A DNA stretch of 64,000 bases from Trichocoleus desertorum NBK24. Its GTDB lineage: Bacteria > Cyanobacteriota > Cyanobacteriia > FACHB-46. Both the position numbers and the translations under genes were made by a program. A model generated the notes under the pieces. The model was not told the DNA's origin, ran no database searches, and was given only the letters and a program-made list of their open reading frames with translations. This document shows, in pieces, positions 16,656-25,483 of this stretch. Numbering within the stretch: position 1 is the stretch's first letter; the number at the start of each line of letters is the position of its first letter. The stretch is from contig NZ_CP116619.1 of NCBI RefSeq assembly GCF_030409055.1, positions 2,705,628-2,769,627 on the forward strand, written 5' to 3'.

Positions 16656-18101
16656 GTGATTACTCTGACTCTCCTCCATCCTCTCCAGCATATTCCGGTT
16701 CAAACCTGGGTCTTCGATCAAGAGCCAGTGATTCGAATCGGGCGGTCAACCGACAATCATGTCGTGCTCTACAGTGCGGTGGTTTCTCGCCACCATGTTG
16801 AAGTGCGGCGTAATGGCTCTAGTTGGGAAATCGTTAGCATCGGAACCAATGGTACTTACTTAGAGGGCAAGCGCATTACGCAAGCGCCTGTCATTGATGG
16901 GGTGATTATTCGTCTTGCCCGTTCTGGGCCGAATATTCAGATTCGCATTGGGGCCGAGGCAATGAAAGAACTGCCTAAAACGCTGTCTGGAGAGCGCACC
17001 TTGGCTCAACAAGCCCGCACTAAGCTAGACGAAGACTCTAGCGATGTTCTTGAGGAAACTAGCGCTCAAGCGGGTCCAATTCCTGTGCCACCGCATTTGC
17101 GTCTACCTGCTCCATCGGAGGAGCGCGATTCTGCTCAAACCGCTCGCGAGAGGAAGGTTTTCACTCTTTATAGAGAGCATAGAGAGCAGCAATCTAGAGA
17201 GCAGCAACCCAAATCTACTAAAGTCTCTACAATTCCGGTGACCGAGGTGCGTTGTCAGCATCAGCGGGCTGGCCCGGAGCTACGTTTTTGCCTAGACTGT
17301 GGTGAACCGCTGCAAATTCAGCAGCTCTTGGGCAAGTACCAAGTGTTGCAGACGCTGAATCACGGCGAAATGGGCATTACTTACTGGGCTTGGCGGGACG
17401 GGCAGAGTGTCGTTCTTAAAACCTTAAATTCAGAATGGTCGGATTATCCCCAAGCCAAAGATTTATTGGCGCAAGAAGTAAATCTACTTAAGCAATTTGA
17501 CCACCCTAGTTTGCCCCGGTTGATTAATACATTTGCGCTGTCAGGGCAGCCCTATTTGGCGATGGAGCTGATCCACGGTCAGAGCTTAGCTCAGGATGTA
17601 GCGACAAATGGCCCTGTCCCTCTGACTCAAGCGATCGCTTGGATGACAGAAATTTGTGAAGCGCTCGACTATCTCCACAACCTCACGCCTCCAGTTCTGC
17701 ATCGAGACTTACAACCCCAGAATTTAATTAGACGGACTGTTCCGGTGAATAGGCATGCACTTGCTTTAGTTGGGTTTGGGTCAGTGAAAGTTGCGGCAGC
17801 TGAACCTGGCAAACCCATCGGCACACCGGGGTATATGGCTCCAGAACAGGAATCAGGGGAAACCTCGATCGCGTCTGATTTATATGCTCTCGGCCCGCTC
17901 TTGATTTATTTACTTACCGGAGAAGACCCTAGCTTGTTTTACGGTCATCGAGATCAGGGTGCTAGGCTCTACGCAGAGTATGTCCCTGACTTACCGCCTG
18001 CTTTAATTCCCATCATTCGCACGCTTACCAATCCTCAGCCAGAAGAGCGCTACAAAACTGCGCGTGAGGTGGCAACGGCGATCGCAGAAATTGCAGTCTA
18101 G
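16656..18101 (+). CDS. FHA-domain Ser/Thr kinase-like protein with degenerate DFG
   Basis: Contains an N-terminal FHA domain (about residues 1-90: RIGRSTDNHVV, VVSRHHVEVRR, IGTNGTYLEG), a variable linker, a CxxC-type knuckle (HQRAGPELRFCLDCGEPL), then a protein-kinase fold. The ATP-lysine motif VVLKTL, the catalytic loop HRDLQPQNLI and the activation end GTPGYMAPEQ are intact. The DFG motif reads GFG (LVGFGSVKV), so the metal-binding Asp is missing and activity is doubtful. The frame is open from a TTG at 16605, but the GTG at 16656 begins directly at the FHA domain (ITLTLLHP). It lies in a signalling group with an upstream FHA protein and a downstream LRAT-like gene. Confidence 0.82.
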   Translation: MITLTLLHPLQHIPVQTWVFDQEPVIRIGRSTDNHVVLYSAVVSRHHVEVRRNGSSWEIVSIGTNGTYLEGKRITQAPVIDGVIIRLARSGPNIQIRIGAEAMKELPKTLSGERTLAQQARTKLDEDSSDVLEETSAQAGPIPVPPHLRLPAPSEERDSAQTARERKVFTLYREHREQQSREQQPKSTKVSTIPVTEVRCQHQRAGPELRFCLDCGEPLQIQQLLGKYQVLQTLNHGEMGITYWAWRDGQSVVLKTLNSEWSDYPQAKDLLAQEVNLLKQFDHPSLPRLINTFALSGQPYLAMELIHGQSLAQDVATNGPVPLTQAIAWMTEICEALDYLHNLTPPVLHRDLQPQNLIRRTVPVNRHALALVGFGSVKVAAAEPGKPIGTPGYMAPEQESGETSIASDLYALGPLLIYLLTGEDPSLFYGHRDQGARLYAEYVPDLPPALIPIIRTLTNPQPEERYKTAREVATAIAEIAV

Positions 18102-18145
18102 GATCGAATTGGCAGATCAGCAGTTCTAGACAGGGTATTTAGTTC

Positions 18146-18844
18146 ATGGCACGAGGAGATCAGATCTACGTGATGCGCGAGTTTATGGGGCTACCAGGTC
18201 TCTATGAGCATCACGGCATCGACTGTGGCGACGGCACGGTGATTCATTACCGCAAAACCGAAGTGGCTCGAATTTCGCGCACCTCAATGGCAGAGTTTGC
18301 GATGGGGCAACCCGTCTATGTAAAGCGGTATGCCACTTCCTATCTTCCCGATGTGGTAGTACAACGAGCCGAGAGCCGCATTGGGGAATCAGCTTACAAT
18401 CTCACGACCAACAATTGTGAGCACTTTACCACTTGGTGCAAAACCGGAGTGAATGAAAGTGCCCAACTCCGCAACTTTGGCTTAGATGCTGTCAGAATTA
18501 GCTTGCCTGGGACTGACAAGTTGATTCATGAGGCGATCGACAATTCATCTCCTGCTAAGTCTATGGAGCTGTACCGCCAAGCGCTAGACAATATTGCCTC
18601 GGCAGAAAGTACACTCCGACCGCAGCATCAACACGCCCAAAAGGAAGAGAATACTTGGCACCGTGTGGCCCTAGCGGCTCTGAAACAAGGCCGAGAGGAG
18701 TTAGCCCGTGCTGCTCTCTACCGTAAAGTCCAATGGAAAAAAACTGCCGCCGACTACAAATCTCAGATCGACTATCTAGAAACCCTCAAAGCCCAACTCA
18801 AACGCGATAGTTTGCCTTTACGACAAACAATTAGTAGCGGTTAG
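18146..18844 (+). CDS. LRAT-like (NlpC/P60 superfamily) domain protein
   Basis: The N-terminal 110 residues match the LRAT fold. HHGIDCGDGTVIHYRK supplies the His at 22/23 and a second His at 34, and TTNNCEHFTTWC holds the nucleophilic Cys91 in the NCEHF motif. LRAT/H-REV107 relatives are thiol acyltransferases or phospholipases acting at membranes; circularly permuted NlpC/P60 folds. The rest (120-232) is helical and charged and may be a coiled coil. The gene starts 44 bp after the FHA-kinase gene on the same strand, so co-transcription is likely. The substrate is unknown. Confidence 0.78.
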   Translation: MARGDQIYVMREFMGLPGLYEHHGIDCGDGTVIHYRKTEVARISRTSMAEFAMGQPVYVKRYATSYLPDVVVQRAESRIGESAYNLTTNNCEHFTTWCKTGVNESAQLRNFGLDAVRISLPGTDKLIHEAIDNSSPAKSMELYRQALDNIASAESTLRPQHQHAQKEENTWHRVALAALKQGREELARAALYRKVQWKKTAADYKSQIDYLETLKAQLKRDSLPLRQTISSG

Positions 18845-18853
18845 GGGAGTTTA

Positions 18854-18876
18854 GGGGAGCGATCGCTCCTCCCTTC
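18854..18876 (+). terminator. HIP1-centred hairpin after the LRAT-like gene
   Basis: GGAGCGATCGCTCC is a perfect 14-bp palindrome inside AGGGGAGCGATCGCTCCTCCCTT, located 10-30 bp past the stop. It lacks a long T-tract, so its role as a terminator is tentative. It also contains a HIP1 octamer. Confidence 0.4.
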
Positions 18877-18962
18877 TAAAGTAGCTACAACTATCCATTA
18901 GTTAAAGATTGATACGTGCCAAATTAATTCGCAAGGGAATAGTTTTGATTGGGCTCTCTAAG

Positions 18963-20090
18963 TTAATCCGTAAATGGCTGGGCCTTTTCTACCATGAATG
19001 GATCGGGGGGATTAGGCCGTCTTAATTGAGAATCATCAGTAGTAGATTTATTGTTCTTTTTGAAATCAGTTCTGGAATTAGCTGTAAGTTGCTCAAGAGC
19101 AGTAAGTTTTACTTTTAAGTTCTCTAAATCCTGTTGCTGATGTTCAATCCATGCCTTCTCTGCTTGGCGCTGAGCTATTGTCTCCTTTTGATACCGTACT
19201 TGCCGCTCTAAGAGGTCATTGTAGAATCTTACGATTCGCTCTAGGCTTTCTTTAGCAAAGGAATACTTTTTATCAAAGACTAGTTCAATTTTTTCCTCTA
19301 TTGCATCCAAAACCTGGTTGTTCAACTCTACAATATCATTCGCATAAACATCGCTTATTCTAGATTTCCAATCTTCTATAGTCGGTCTAAAGTCATCAAC
19401 TAGCCTAATATCATAACGGTTTGTGATTTTATTCCGTACATGCCTTACGTTCTCCACTAAATCATTAAACTCATCTTCTATGCTATTTCTACCATCCTCA
19501 TTTAACTCGTTTAGGAGCTCTTCAATAGTTCTTAGATTCCGATCACTTATCTCGTCAGATATTCTAGTTACACTCATCATTAAATCACTTTCTATTTCCT
19601 TAGATGAATGAAATAGCAAAGCATAAATTTCATTGCTAAAATTAATTTTTCCCGATCGCAAGATCTTCTTCTGCTTACTTTTCTCATCCAAATCATACTT
19701 AATCTTCAAAGCCTCGATTTTTTCTATCCAGACCCTCTTACTACTATTTATTAAACTGGATTTATCCTGACCAGCTAGAAAATTAATCTCAAAAAATATG
19801 CGACTTACTATAGCAACTTGATTCCATATTTGATGCTGCGGAATCATGGAAACTTTTGTTTTGTTATGCCAATCTTTAACTGCTTTTTCTAAAACGCTAA
19901 AGCATTCCTCCATTGAGTCTTTGAGAGACGTAGCAAATGAACGTATCTCTTCTATACAAGGCCACACCGCCTCCTGAAGCTCAGTGGCTGTCTGCTTGAT
20001 TTCATTTGAATTTACAGAATGGTATTGATCATCTATTAAATCTTCTGTAGAGCTTGTGATTTTCTGAAACATTTCTAAGTATTCATTCAC
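18963..20090 (-). CDS. Unrecognised AT-rich helical coiled-coil protein
   Basis: A 375-residue protein, almost wholly helical and charged, with long heptad-like stretches (ISDEISDRNLRTIEELLNEL, and about 290-340, ending in Gln/Lys/Glu-rich sequence). No membrane segment, signal peptide or catalytic motif is visible. The C-terminal tail is Pro/Asn-rich (RRPNPPDPFMVEKAQPF). Codon usage is markedly more AT-rich (many AAA, AAT, ATA, TTA) than in flanking genes, which suggests horizontal transfer. The start is GTG at 20090. It is divergent from the equally AT-rich gene at 20171, only 80 bp away, so the two share a control region. Function unknown. Confidence 0.7.
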   Translation of the reverse strand: MNEYLEMFQKITSSTEDLIDDQYHSVNSNEIKQTATELQEAVWPCIEEIRSFATSLKDSMEECFSVLEKAVKDWHNKTKVSMIPQHQIWNQVAIVSRIFFEINFLAGQDKSSLINSSKRVWIEKIEALKIKYDLDEKSKQKKILRSGKINFSNEIYALLFHSSKEIESDLMMSVTRISDEISDRNLRTIEELLNELNEDGRNSIEDEFNDLVENVRHVRNKITNRYDIRLVDDFRPTIEDWKSRISDVYANDIVELNNQVLDAIEEKIELVFDKKYSFAKESLERIVRFYNDLLERQVRYQKETIAQRQAEKAWIEHQQQDLENLKVKLTALEQLTANSRTDFKKNNKSTTDDSQLRRPNPPDPFMVEKAQPFTD

Positions 20091-20170
20091 ACTAATACCC
20101 CTTCATCAAAGTTCTATAAGAAAGGACATACAATACAAACTAACTCACAACACATCTATAGCTATCTATC

Positions 20171-21460
20171 ATGAATTATGAGTTTAGTATTGTCACTAAA
20201 GCACTTCTCGCACAAGGTAAACTAAAACAACTAAAAACCGTATCAGGCCAAGTCTTACCTTTCGCTATCGATCCAAAGACTCGAGCAATTACTGAGGTAG
20301 CTAAGGCTGTCGTAGGTTTTCAACTAAATCCAATCATAACCTCTGCAAAACTTCTATTGGATTTTGGACAAATAGTTCAAACCCATAGAGGATTTCAAAA
20401 GACCTACAAGATGATCGAACTTGTTCAACAGAGTGTAGGAGTTTTGCAAGCAACAACTGCTGTAATTGGGGTTGGTGTAGTTGGTAATATAGTTTTAACA
20501 GCAGTCAATCTTCATAACACATTAAAGCTTAGAGAAGATGTCAGACAATTAAGAGTAGAAATCAAAAATGGATTCACCGATCTAGAGTTTCTTATTAAAG
20601 AGAAAAATAAGGAGTTAAAATCTACTTTCAAATATTATAACGAAGAGTTAAAATCTTGGATTGACCATGTTGCTAAAGACACAAAGTTTGAAATACATCG
20701 TCTTAAATTAGTTGATGCTTACAGTCAGTTTCTAGCAGCTGTCAAGTTGATAAAGCTAGCTATATCTTGTGAGAATGAGATTACTAGAAATAATCATTTG
20801 GCAAATGCTATTTTTTCATTAGGAAATGCGTTGGAAACTTATAACTCCACAGAACTTCTGACCGAAGTATGTGCGCTTGGAAAATTACGGAGGCTGGAAT
20901 GTGCTTGGGCAATAGAGCAGGTAAGAGCTTTAGCATTTCAGCTACAAAATGAGCTAACTCCTGCTAGCCAATGTATCGAGCATCTTCAAGCAAGAATGAT
21001 TCAGGATCTACTTAATATTATTAGTATTTGTAATTCTCAAGATGAGTTGGATGTTTTATTTCCTGAAATCATGCGAATTTGCAAGCATGATTTATTGATA
21101 TTGAAGTTTTATAGAAACCAAATCAATTGGATCAAAGACTTGCCACCCGAGGAGCGTGAGATTCTTCTTAACGTAGATACCTCAAATTTTGATGAGGATA
21201 ACTATCAAGAAATTGATAGTGAGGCGATACCACAGGAACAAGTTATTTATGAGGAATTAAAATCAAAGTCTCATTTTTTATCTTTACGTGACCAGCTTAA
21301 ATTCATGGTTAAACAAGAACTTCGGCAAGAACATGAGGCGTATATCTCTCAACAAGCATATGTATTGGACTACAAAGCTTTTTCGTCAGCAAACTGGAAT
21401 GAAGTGCCAGACTTAACTATTGCAAATCTTTATTGGTACTTCAAAGCTCAAGCATCTTGA
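20171..21460 (+). CDS. Unrecognised AT-rich protein with hydrophobic helix pair
   Basis: A 429-residue protein, not recognised. After an amphipathic N-terminus, residues 95-120 (LQATTAVIGVGVVGNIVLTA) form a glycine-rich hydrophobic stretch able to insert in membranes. It is followed by a long charged coiled coil (RLRVEIKNGF region, 125-175) and further helices. The C-terminal third is acidic. One long hydrophobic segment flanked by long helices recalls membrane-active helical proteins, but this is only an analogy. Base composition is clearly lower in GC than in chlB or the FHA genes. It pairs divergently with the gene at 18963-20090 and is closed by a bidirectional terminator. Confidence 0.7.
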   Translation: MNYEFSIVTKALLAQGKLKQLKTVSGQVLPFAIDPKTRAITEVAKAVVGFQLNPIITSAKLLLDFGQIVQTHRGFQKTYKMIELVQQSVGVLQATTAVIGVGVVGNIVLTAVNLHNTLKLREDVRQLRVEIKNGFTDLEFLIKEKNKELKSTFKYYNEELKSWIDHVAKDTKFEIHRLKLVDAYSQFLAAVKLIKLAISCENEITRNNHLANAIFSLGNALETYNSTELLTEVCALGKLRRLECAWAIEQVRALAFQLQNELTPASQCIEHLQARMIQDLLNIISICNSQDELDVLFPEIMRICKHDLLILKFYRNQINWIKDLPPEEREILLNVDTSNFDEDNYQEIDSEAIPQEQVIYEELKSKSHFLSLRDQLKFMVKQELRQEHEAYISQQAYVLDYKAFSSANWNEVPDLTIANLYWYFKAQAS

Positions 21461-21464
21461 AGCT

Positions 21465-21504
21465 ACGAAAAGAGGATGCGTTTATGGGTACACCCTCTTT
21501 TCGT
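21465..21504. terminator. Bidirectional hairpin terminator
   Basis: ACGAAAAGAGG (21465-21475) pairs perfectly with CCTCTTTTCGT (21494-21504) around an 18-nt loop. It sits between two convergent genes, the 429-residue protein on the plus strand and chlB on the minus strand, and can serve both. Confidence 0.7.
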
Positions 21505-21522
21505 AAAATATAGTCTCGTAGA

Positions 21523-23049
21523 CTATGCGCCAACTGCTTCCTTGGCTGCGTAGAGAACTTCAGCGGTAATTTCGCCAATGCCACGTTCACGGGCGAATTT
21601 TTCGGTATTGCGCTTCACCTTGCCACGGACAAAACCGGGGATTTTGTTTAGTTCAGCTAGACCATCGCGGCTCCAACCGAGGTCAGAATCAGCGGAGATG
21701 CCCTTGGTGATCCCTTCCTTGGTGTCATGACCGCCGAAGATTTCTAGCAAGTGGTCTTCCATGCCCAGGGTGAAGGAGTTGTAGACCAAATCGACGACTT
21801 GGTTGGTGCCTTCGTAGCCGAGGAATGGTTTGTAGCCAATTGGGAAGTTTTGGATGTGGATGGGGGCGGCAATGACACCACAGGGAATATCGAGGCGTTT
21901 GCCGACGTGACGTTCCATTTGGGTGCCGAAGATGGCTGAGGGTTCTAGGCGGGCGATCGCATCTCCAATTGCACCATTGTCATCACTAATCAAGATTTCG
22001 TCACAGTACTCGCTAACCTGCTCACGGAACCAATCAGCATCGTACTTGCAATAGGTGCCTGCTAAGACTACGTGAATACCCATTTCGCGAGCCAGAATCT
22101 TGGTCATGGCGGCGGCGTGGGTATTGTCGCCAAAGACTACCGCTTTTTTGCCAGTGAGGTTTTGGCAGTCGATGGAGCGGGAGAACCAGGCAGCTTGCGA
22201 GACATGCAGGGTTTGCTCGTTGATAAAGCTTTCGTAGTCAACGTTTGCCCCTTGCTCGTTGAGCACTGCTTGAATCTTGCGGATGCAACGAGCTGTCTCT
22301 ACCACTCCCATCGGCGTGATATCGACATAAGGCGTGCCAAACTCTTGCTCCAGATAGCGAGCTGTCATCAAACCGAGTTCACGATAGGGAACCAAGTTAA
22401 ACCAAGCTTTGGGCAGGTTCTTGAGATTGAGGACGGATGCTCCTTCTGGAATGATTTCGTTGATCTCAATGCCCAAGTCAGCCATCAACCGCTTCAGCTC
22501 GGTGCAGTCGTGGTGGCTATGGAACGCCAGGGTGGAGATGCCAATGATGTTGACCGAGGGCTTGGCGGTTTTGCCTTCCGGGAGGTCGCCTTTTTTGCGG
22601 GCCTTCGCGATGTAGTACTGCACGATTTGCTCTAGGGTGCGATCGGCAGCCTGCATTTCGTTGAAGCGGTAATGGTTCACGTCAGCTAGCAGGACATCCG
22701 CTACTGAGGCTTCTTGGGCGCGATCGACGAAGTTTTGCAGGTCTTCTTGCAGAATGCTGGAGGTGCAGGTGGGAGTGAGCACAATCAGGTCAGGATGCTC
22801 TTCTGCGTCCTTGCGGGTGATGTTGTCTACTACTTTTTCTTGAGAGCCACGGGCTAAGACGTTGCGGTCTACGATGCTGGCGGTGACTGGGGTAAAGTCT
22901 CGCTCTCGCTCTAGCATCGATCGCATGACGTTGAAGTAGTCGTCTCCTAGGGGAGCATGCATGATGCCATGCACATTTTTAAAAGAACTGGCTATGCGGA
23001 GGGTGCCAATGTGGGCGGGGCCTGCATACATCCAGTAAGCCAATTTCAT
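21523..23049 (-). CDS. chlB: Light-independent protochlorophyllide reductase subunit B
   Basis: The catalytic B subunit of the dark-operative protochlorophyllide oxidoreductase, a nitrogenase-like ChlL/ChlN/ChlB complex that makes chlorophyllide in darkness. The 508-residue length is normal. Typical stretches are visible: [20 protein letters not shown] at the start, [20 protein letters not shown] with the cluster-ligand Cys, [27 protein letters not shown], and the C-terminal [20 protein letters not shown] domain. chlL and chlN are not in this window. The ATG complement is at 23047-23049. Confidence 0.98.
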   Translation of the reverse strand: MKLAYWMYAGPAHIGTLRIASSFKNVHGIMHAPLGDDYFNVMRSMLERERDFTPVTASIVDRNVLARGSQEKVVDNITRKDAEEHPDLIVLTPTCTSSILQEDLQNFVDRAQEASVADVLLADVNHYRFNEMQAADRTLEQIVQYYIAKARKKGDLPEGKTAKPSVNIIGISTLAFHSHHDCTELKRLMADLGIEINEIIPEGASVLNLKNLPKAWFNLVPYRELGLMTARYLEQEFGTPYVDITPMGVVETARCIRKIQAVLNEQGANVDYESFINEQTLHVSQAAWFSRSIDCQNLTGKKAVVFGDNTHAAAMTKILAREMGIHVVLAGTYCKYDADWFREQVSEYCDEILISDDNGAIGDAIARLEPSAIFGTQMERHVGKRLDIPCGVIAAPIHIQNFPIGYKPFLGYEGTNQVVDLVYNSFTLGMEDHLLEIFGGHDTKEGITKGISADSDLGWSRDGLAELNKIPGFVRGKVKRNTEKFARERGIGEITAEVLYAAKEAVGA

Positions 23050-23692
23050 ATCCGGTGCTCTCCCTTAATCTCGGTTGTCATCGACCACTCCGCTGAGGGA
23101 AATTGCAGAAGTCAAAACCTTTGGCAAAAAGTTCTTACACCTTCTGGCACCAAGGAAGTAACGGCTCAGCGATCGCAATCGTGGGGTGTGATGGGTTTTA
23201 TAGTGTGAGTCGCTTTTGATTGTCTCAAAGATGGTGGGAATGTGAGTGTGGGCGCATTGGGGTTGGAGAGATGGAGCGATCGCGTCAAACCCTTATCTGT
23301 CTTGAGATGGAGGGGCTATTTGTGTGGCTTAATCGGTGGAGAAGCCGCAATGATTTTTAACTGTTTGTGATTTGGCTTAAAACGACTGATGGGAGGGTTT
23401 TCTAGGTTTGGCCTTGTGAAATCCGAGCCTTGGGGGCACTCGCCCCCAAACCCCCGCTGAAGGACGGTTGCGTCCCTCAGACTCCCTCCAAACGAAGCTG
23501 ACTGTAGGTGTTTCGAGCCTGGGCTAGGGTTGGCTATTGCTGTTAAACGTTAACTGTTGGCCCCTACTTTCTAGCTCCTAACTCCTGACTTCTAGGCTTC
23601 TCACTCCTCACCTTTCATCCTTCCTCCCTCATCCTTTTTCCTCTTCACCCCTCACTCCTCTCCCCTCACTCCTCACTCTCCCCTCACTCCCC
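23050..23692. repeat. Intergenic region with interspersed hairpin repeat and pyrimidine tract
   Basis: A 643-bp gap between rph and chlB with no credible gene. At 23430-23449 TTGGGGGC-ACTC-GCCCCCAA forms a perfect 8-bp hairpin, followed by a second small stem GGACG-GTTG-CGTCC near 23463, a layout often seen in cyanobacterial interspersed repeats. From 23576 to 23700 the plus strand is almost pure pyrimidine apart from A in CTCCTCAC/CATCCTTCC units, reaching into the rph 3' end. The chlB promoter should lie at 23050-23150. Confidence 0.6.
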
Positions 23693-24442
23693 TCACCCTT
23701 CTTCCATCGCTTGTCGCTGAGCCTCAAACAACTCTTGAATGCCTTTTTCGGCTAGGTCCATCATTTGATTGAGGTGGGTGCGGCTGAAGGCTCCTTCTTC
23801 GGCGGTGCCTTGGACTTCGATCACGCCTAGCTGGTCGTTAAGGACGACGTTGAGGTCTACTTTGGCGGCTACGTCTTCTACGTAGTTAAGGTCTAGGATG
23901 GGTTGGTCTTCTAGCCAACCGACTGAGACTGCGGCGATTTGGTGGCGGATGGGCGATCGCTCTAGGTCTCCTTTTTGGATCAATTGGGCGATCGCGTCTT
24001 GGAGGGCGACGAAGCCTCCGGTGATGGCAGTGGTGCGGGTACCAGCGTCGGCTTGCAAGACATCTGCATCAATTGTGATTGTGCGTTCGCCTAGAGCTTC
24101 CATATCAAGAGCAGCTCGTAAGCTACGGCCAATTAAGCGCTGGATTTCTTGGGTGCGCCCAGACAGCTTAAGAAATTCTCGTTCGTGACGTTGAGGAGTG
24201 GCACCGGGCAGCATACGGTATTCTGCAGTCAGCCACCCTTGACCTTTGCCTTCCAAAAATCTGGGTACTTTGGGTTGAATCGTGACGGTACAAAGGACTT
24301 GGGTATCGCCACAACGGGTCAAGACGGAGCCAGCGGCAAACCGTGTAAAGTGACGCTCAAAGCTGATGGGCCGCAGTTGGTTGGGTTGGCGACCATCGGT
24401 TCGCTGGAAAGCCGTTTTTGTGAGAAGTGCTTCTGAATTCAC
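23693..24442 (-). CDS. rph: Ribonuclease PH
   Basis: A 3'-to-5' phosphorolytic exoribonuclease that trims tRNA 3' ends. The 249-residue protein carries the family motifs [37 protein letters not shown], and [20 protein letters not shown] with the phosphate-binding region, and ends with the conserved helix [20 protein letters not shown]. The start is GTG at 24442. adk lies 61 bp upstream on the same strand, so the two may be co-transcribed. The 3' end runs into a pyrimidine-rich tract. Confidence 0.96.
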   Translation of the reverse strand: MNSEALLTKTAFQRTDGRQPNQLRPISFERHFTRFAAGSVLTRCGDTQVLCTVTIQPKVPRFLEGKGQGWLTAEYRMLPGATPQRHEREFLKLSGRTQEIQRLIGRSLRAALDMEALGERTITIDADVLQADAGTRTTAITGGFVALQDAIAQLIQKGDLERSPIRHQIAAVSVGWLEDQPILDLNYVEDVAAKVDLNVVLNDQLGVIEVQGTAEEGAFSRTHLNQMMDLAEKGIQELFEAQRQAMEEG

Positions 24443-24503
24443 GCCTTTGCCTCAAATGCCTCAGTTAGGATACTGCAATAGATGATTTGGAGTATCCTGC
24501 CGA

Positions 24504-25052
24504 TCATTGTAGGTGCTGCGAAATTTCCTGATGCACTTGTTCAATAGATTGGTTGCTGTTAATTTTCAGCAAGCGATCGCGGTGTTCGTAATAGTCCAGC
24601 ATTGGCATGGTGTAGTCTCGGAATGACTCAATCCGGTGCTGAATTACGTCTGGCTTATCGTCGCCGCGTTGCCGAGCGATCGAGCGGCTCATCAATACAT
24701 CATCTGGAGCGTCTAGCCAAATCGCCCAGTTCAGGTGCTGATTTAGATCTCCTAAGAGAAAATCCAATTCCTCGGCTTGAAAGGCGGTGCGTGGATGCCC
24801 TTCTAGCAACCACCCTTCCTGGGTATCCGCTTGCAAGAGGCGCTGCCGCATCAGTTGAATCATGATTTCGTCGGGAACCAGTTCGCCTTTTTCGACAAAA
24901 GACTGGACTTGTTGACCTAAAGAAGTTTGAGCTGCGATCGCCTGACGCAACATCTCCCCGGTAGAAATTAAGGGAATCTCAAAATGGCGGCATAGGTGCT
25001 GAGCCTGAGTCCCTTTCCCTGCTCCTGGCCCACCTAGAATTACCAATCTCAC
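24504..25052 (-). CDS. adk: Adenylate kinase, short and atypical
   Basis: Transfers phosphate between ATP and AMP. The 182-residue product has the P-loop LGGPGAGKGTQAQ, the AMP-site ISTGEMLRQAI and a nucleoside-binding region with R residues at RQRGDDKPDVIQHRIESF. It lacks the long LID domain found in E. coli Adk, as in short bacterial forms. The normally near-invariant DGFPR motif reads EGHPR, which is unusual and may indicate a divergent paralogue with changed substrate use. The start is GTG at 25052. UMP/CMP kinase-like specificity is an alternative. Confidence 0.85.
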   Translation of the reverse strand: MRLVILGGPGAGKGTQAQHLCRHFEIPLISTGEMLRQAIAAQTSLGQQVQSFVEKGELVPDEIMIQLMRQRLLQADTQEGWLLEGHPRTAFQAEELDFLLGDLNQHLNWAIWLDAPDDVLMSRSIARQRGDDKPDVIQHRIESFRDYTMPMLDYYEHRDRLLKINSNQSIEQVHQEISQHLQ

Positions 25053-25223
25053 GGCCCTGCGCTCCTATCTGCGTTGAGAATCAAATGTCCTCATTATTAG
25101 CTGAAAAGCTGCTTACCCTTTGGGCCTGTCGTCATAATCTGTCGTTGCTTGCTGCTTGTAACCTTAGCGCTTTGTCGGTTCCGAACTTTGCTCAAAACCC
25201 GTTGAGGATTGCTGGAAAAGCTA

Positions 25224-25301
25224 AAAATCACTCGAATGGGTGTTACTAATTAAAGTTAGCAAAAGCAGATTTTTGCTTGAAAATCACTCGAATGGGTGTT
25301 A
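25224..25301 (+). repeat. Two 22-bp direct repeats upstream of the 25484 gene
   Basis: Positions 25224-25245 and 25280-25301 are identical over 22 bp (core AATCACTCGAATGGGTGT), spaced 56 bp start to start. A partial inverted copy of the core (CGAGTGA) occurs near 25388. They lie in the 425-bp AT-rich gap between adk and the gene beginning at 25484. Each contains CACTCGAATGGGTG, an imperfect inverted arrangement that could bind a dimeric regulator. Confidence 0.6.
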
Positions 25302-25483
25302 TTTATGCTCGAATTGTTGATGCTTGAATAAAATAATTAATGGTTGATTTAAATATAAATTAGATTAATTAAAAATTGATTGAAATATCCGAGTGACTAA
25401 CCGGAAAGACTTAATTCTTGTTTGTAGGTTATTGATGTAAGCCGCTAAGAAAACATTAGCAACCTACATCTGGAGAAGTGATT

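Noticed and set aside
22072-22635. 187-codon plus-strand reading frame
   Set aside because: It is antisense to chlB, which is beyond doubt; no independent coding signal is seen.
23576-23700. Possible Yfr1-like small RNA because of repeated CTCCTCAC units
   Set aside because: The two flanking stem-loops of Yfr1 are absent and the tract is simple pyrimidine-rich repeat running into the rph 3' end.
25224-25301. Two-copy repeat considered as a CRISPR remnant
   Set aside because: Only two repeats with a 34-bp AT-rich spacer, no further units and no cas genes; regulatory repeats are more likely.
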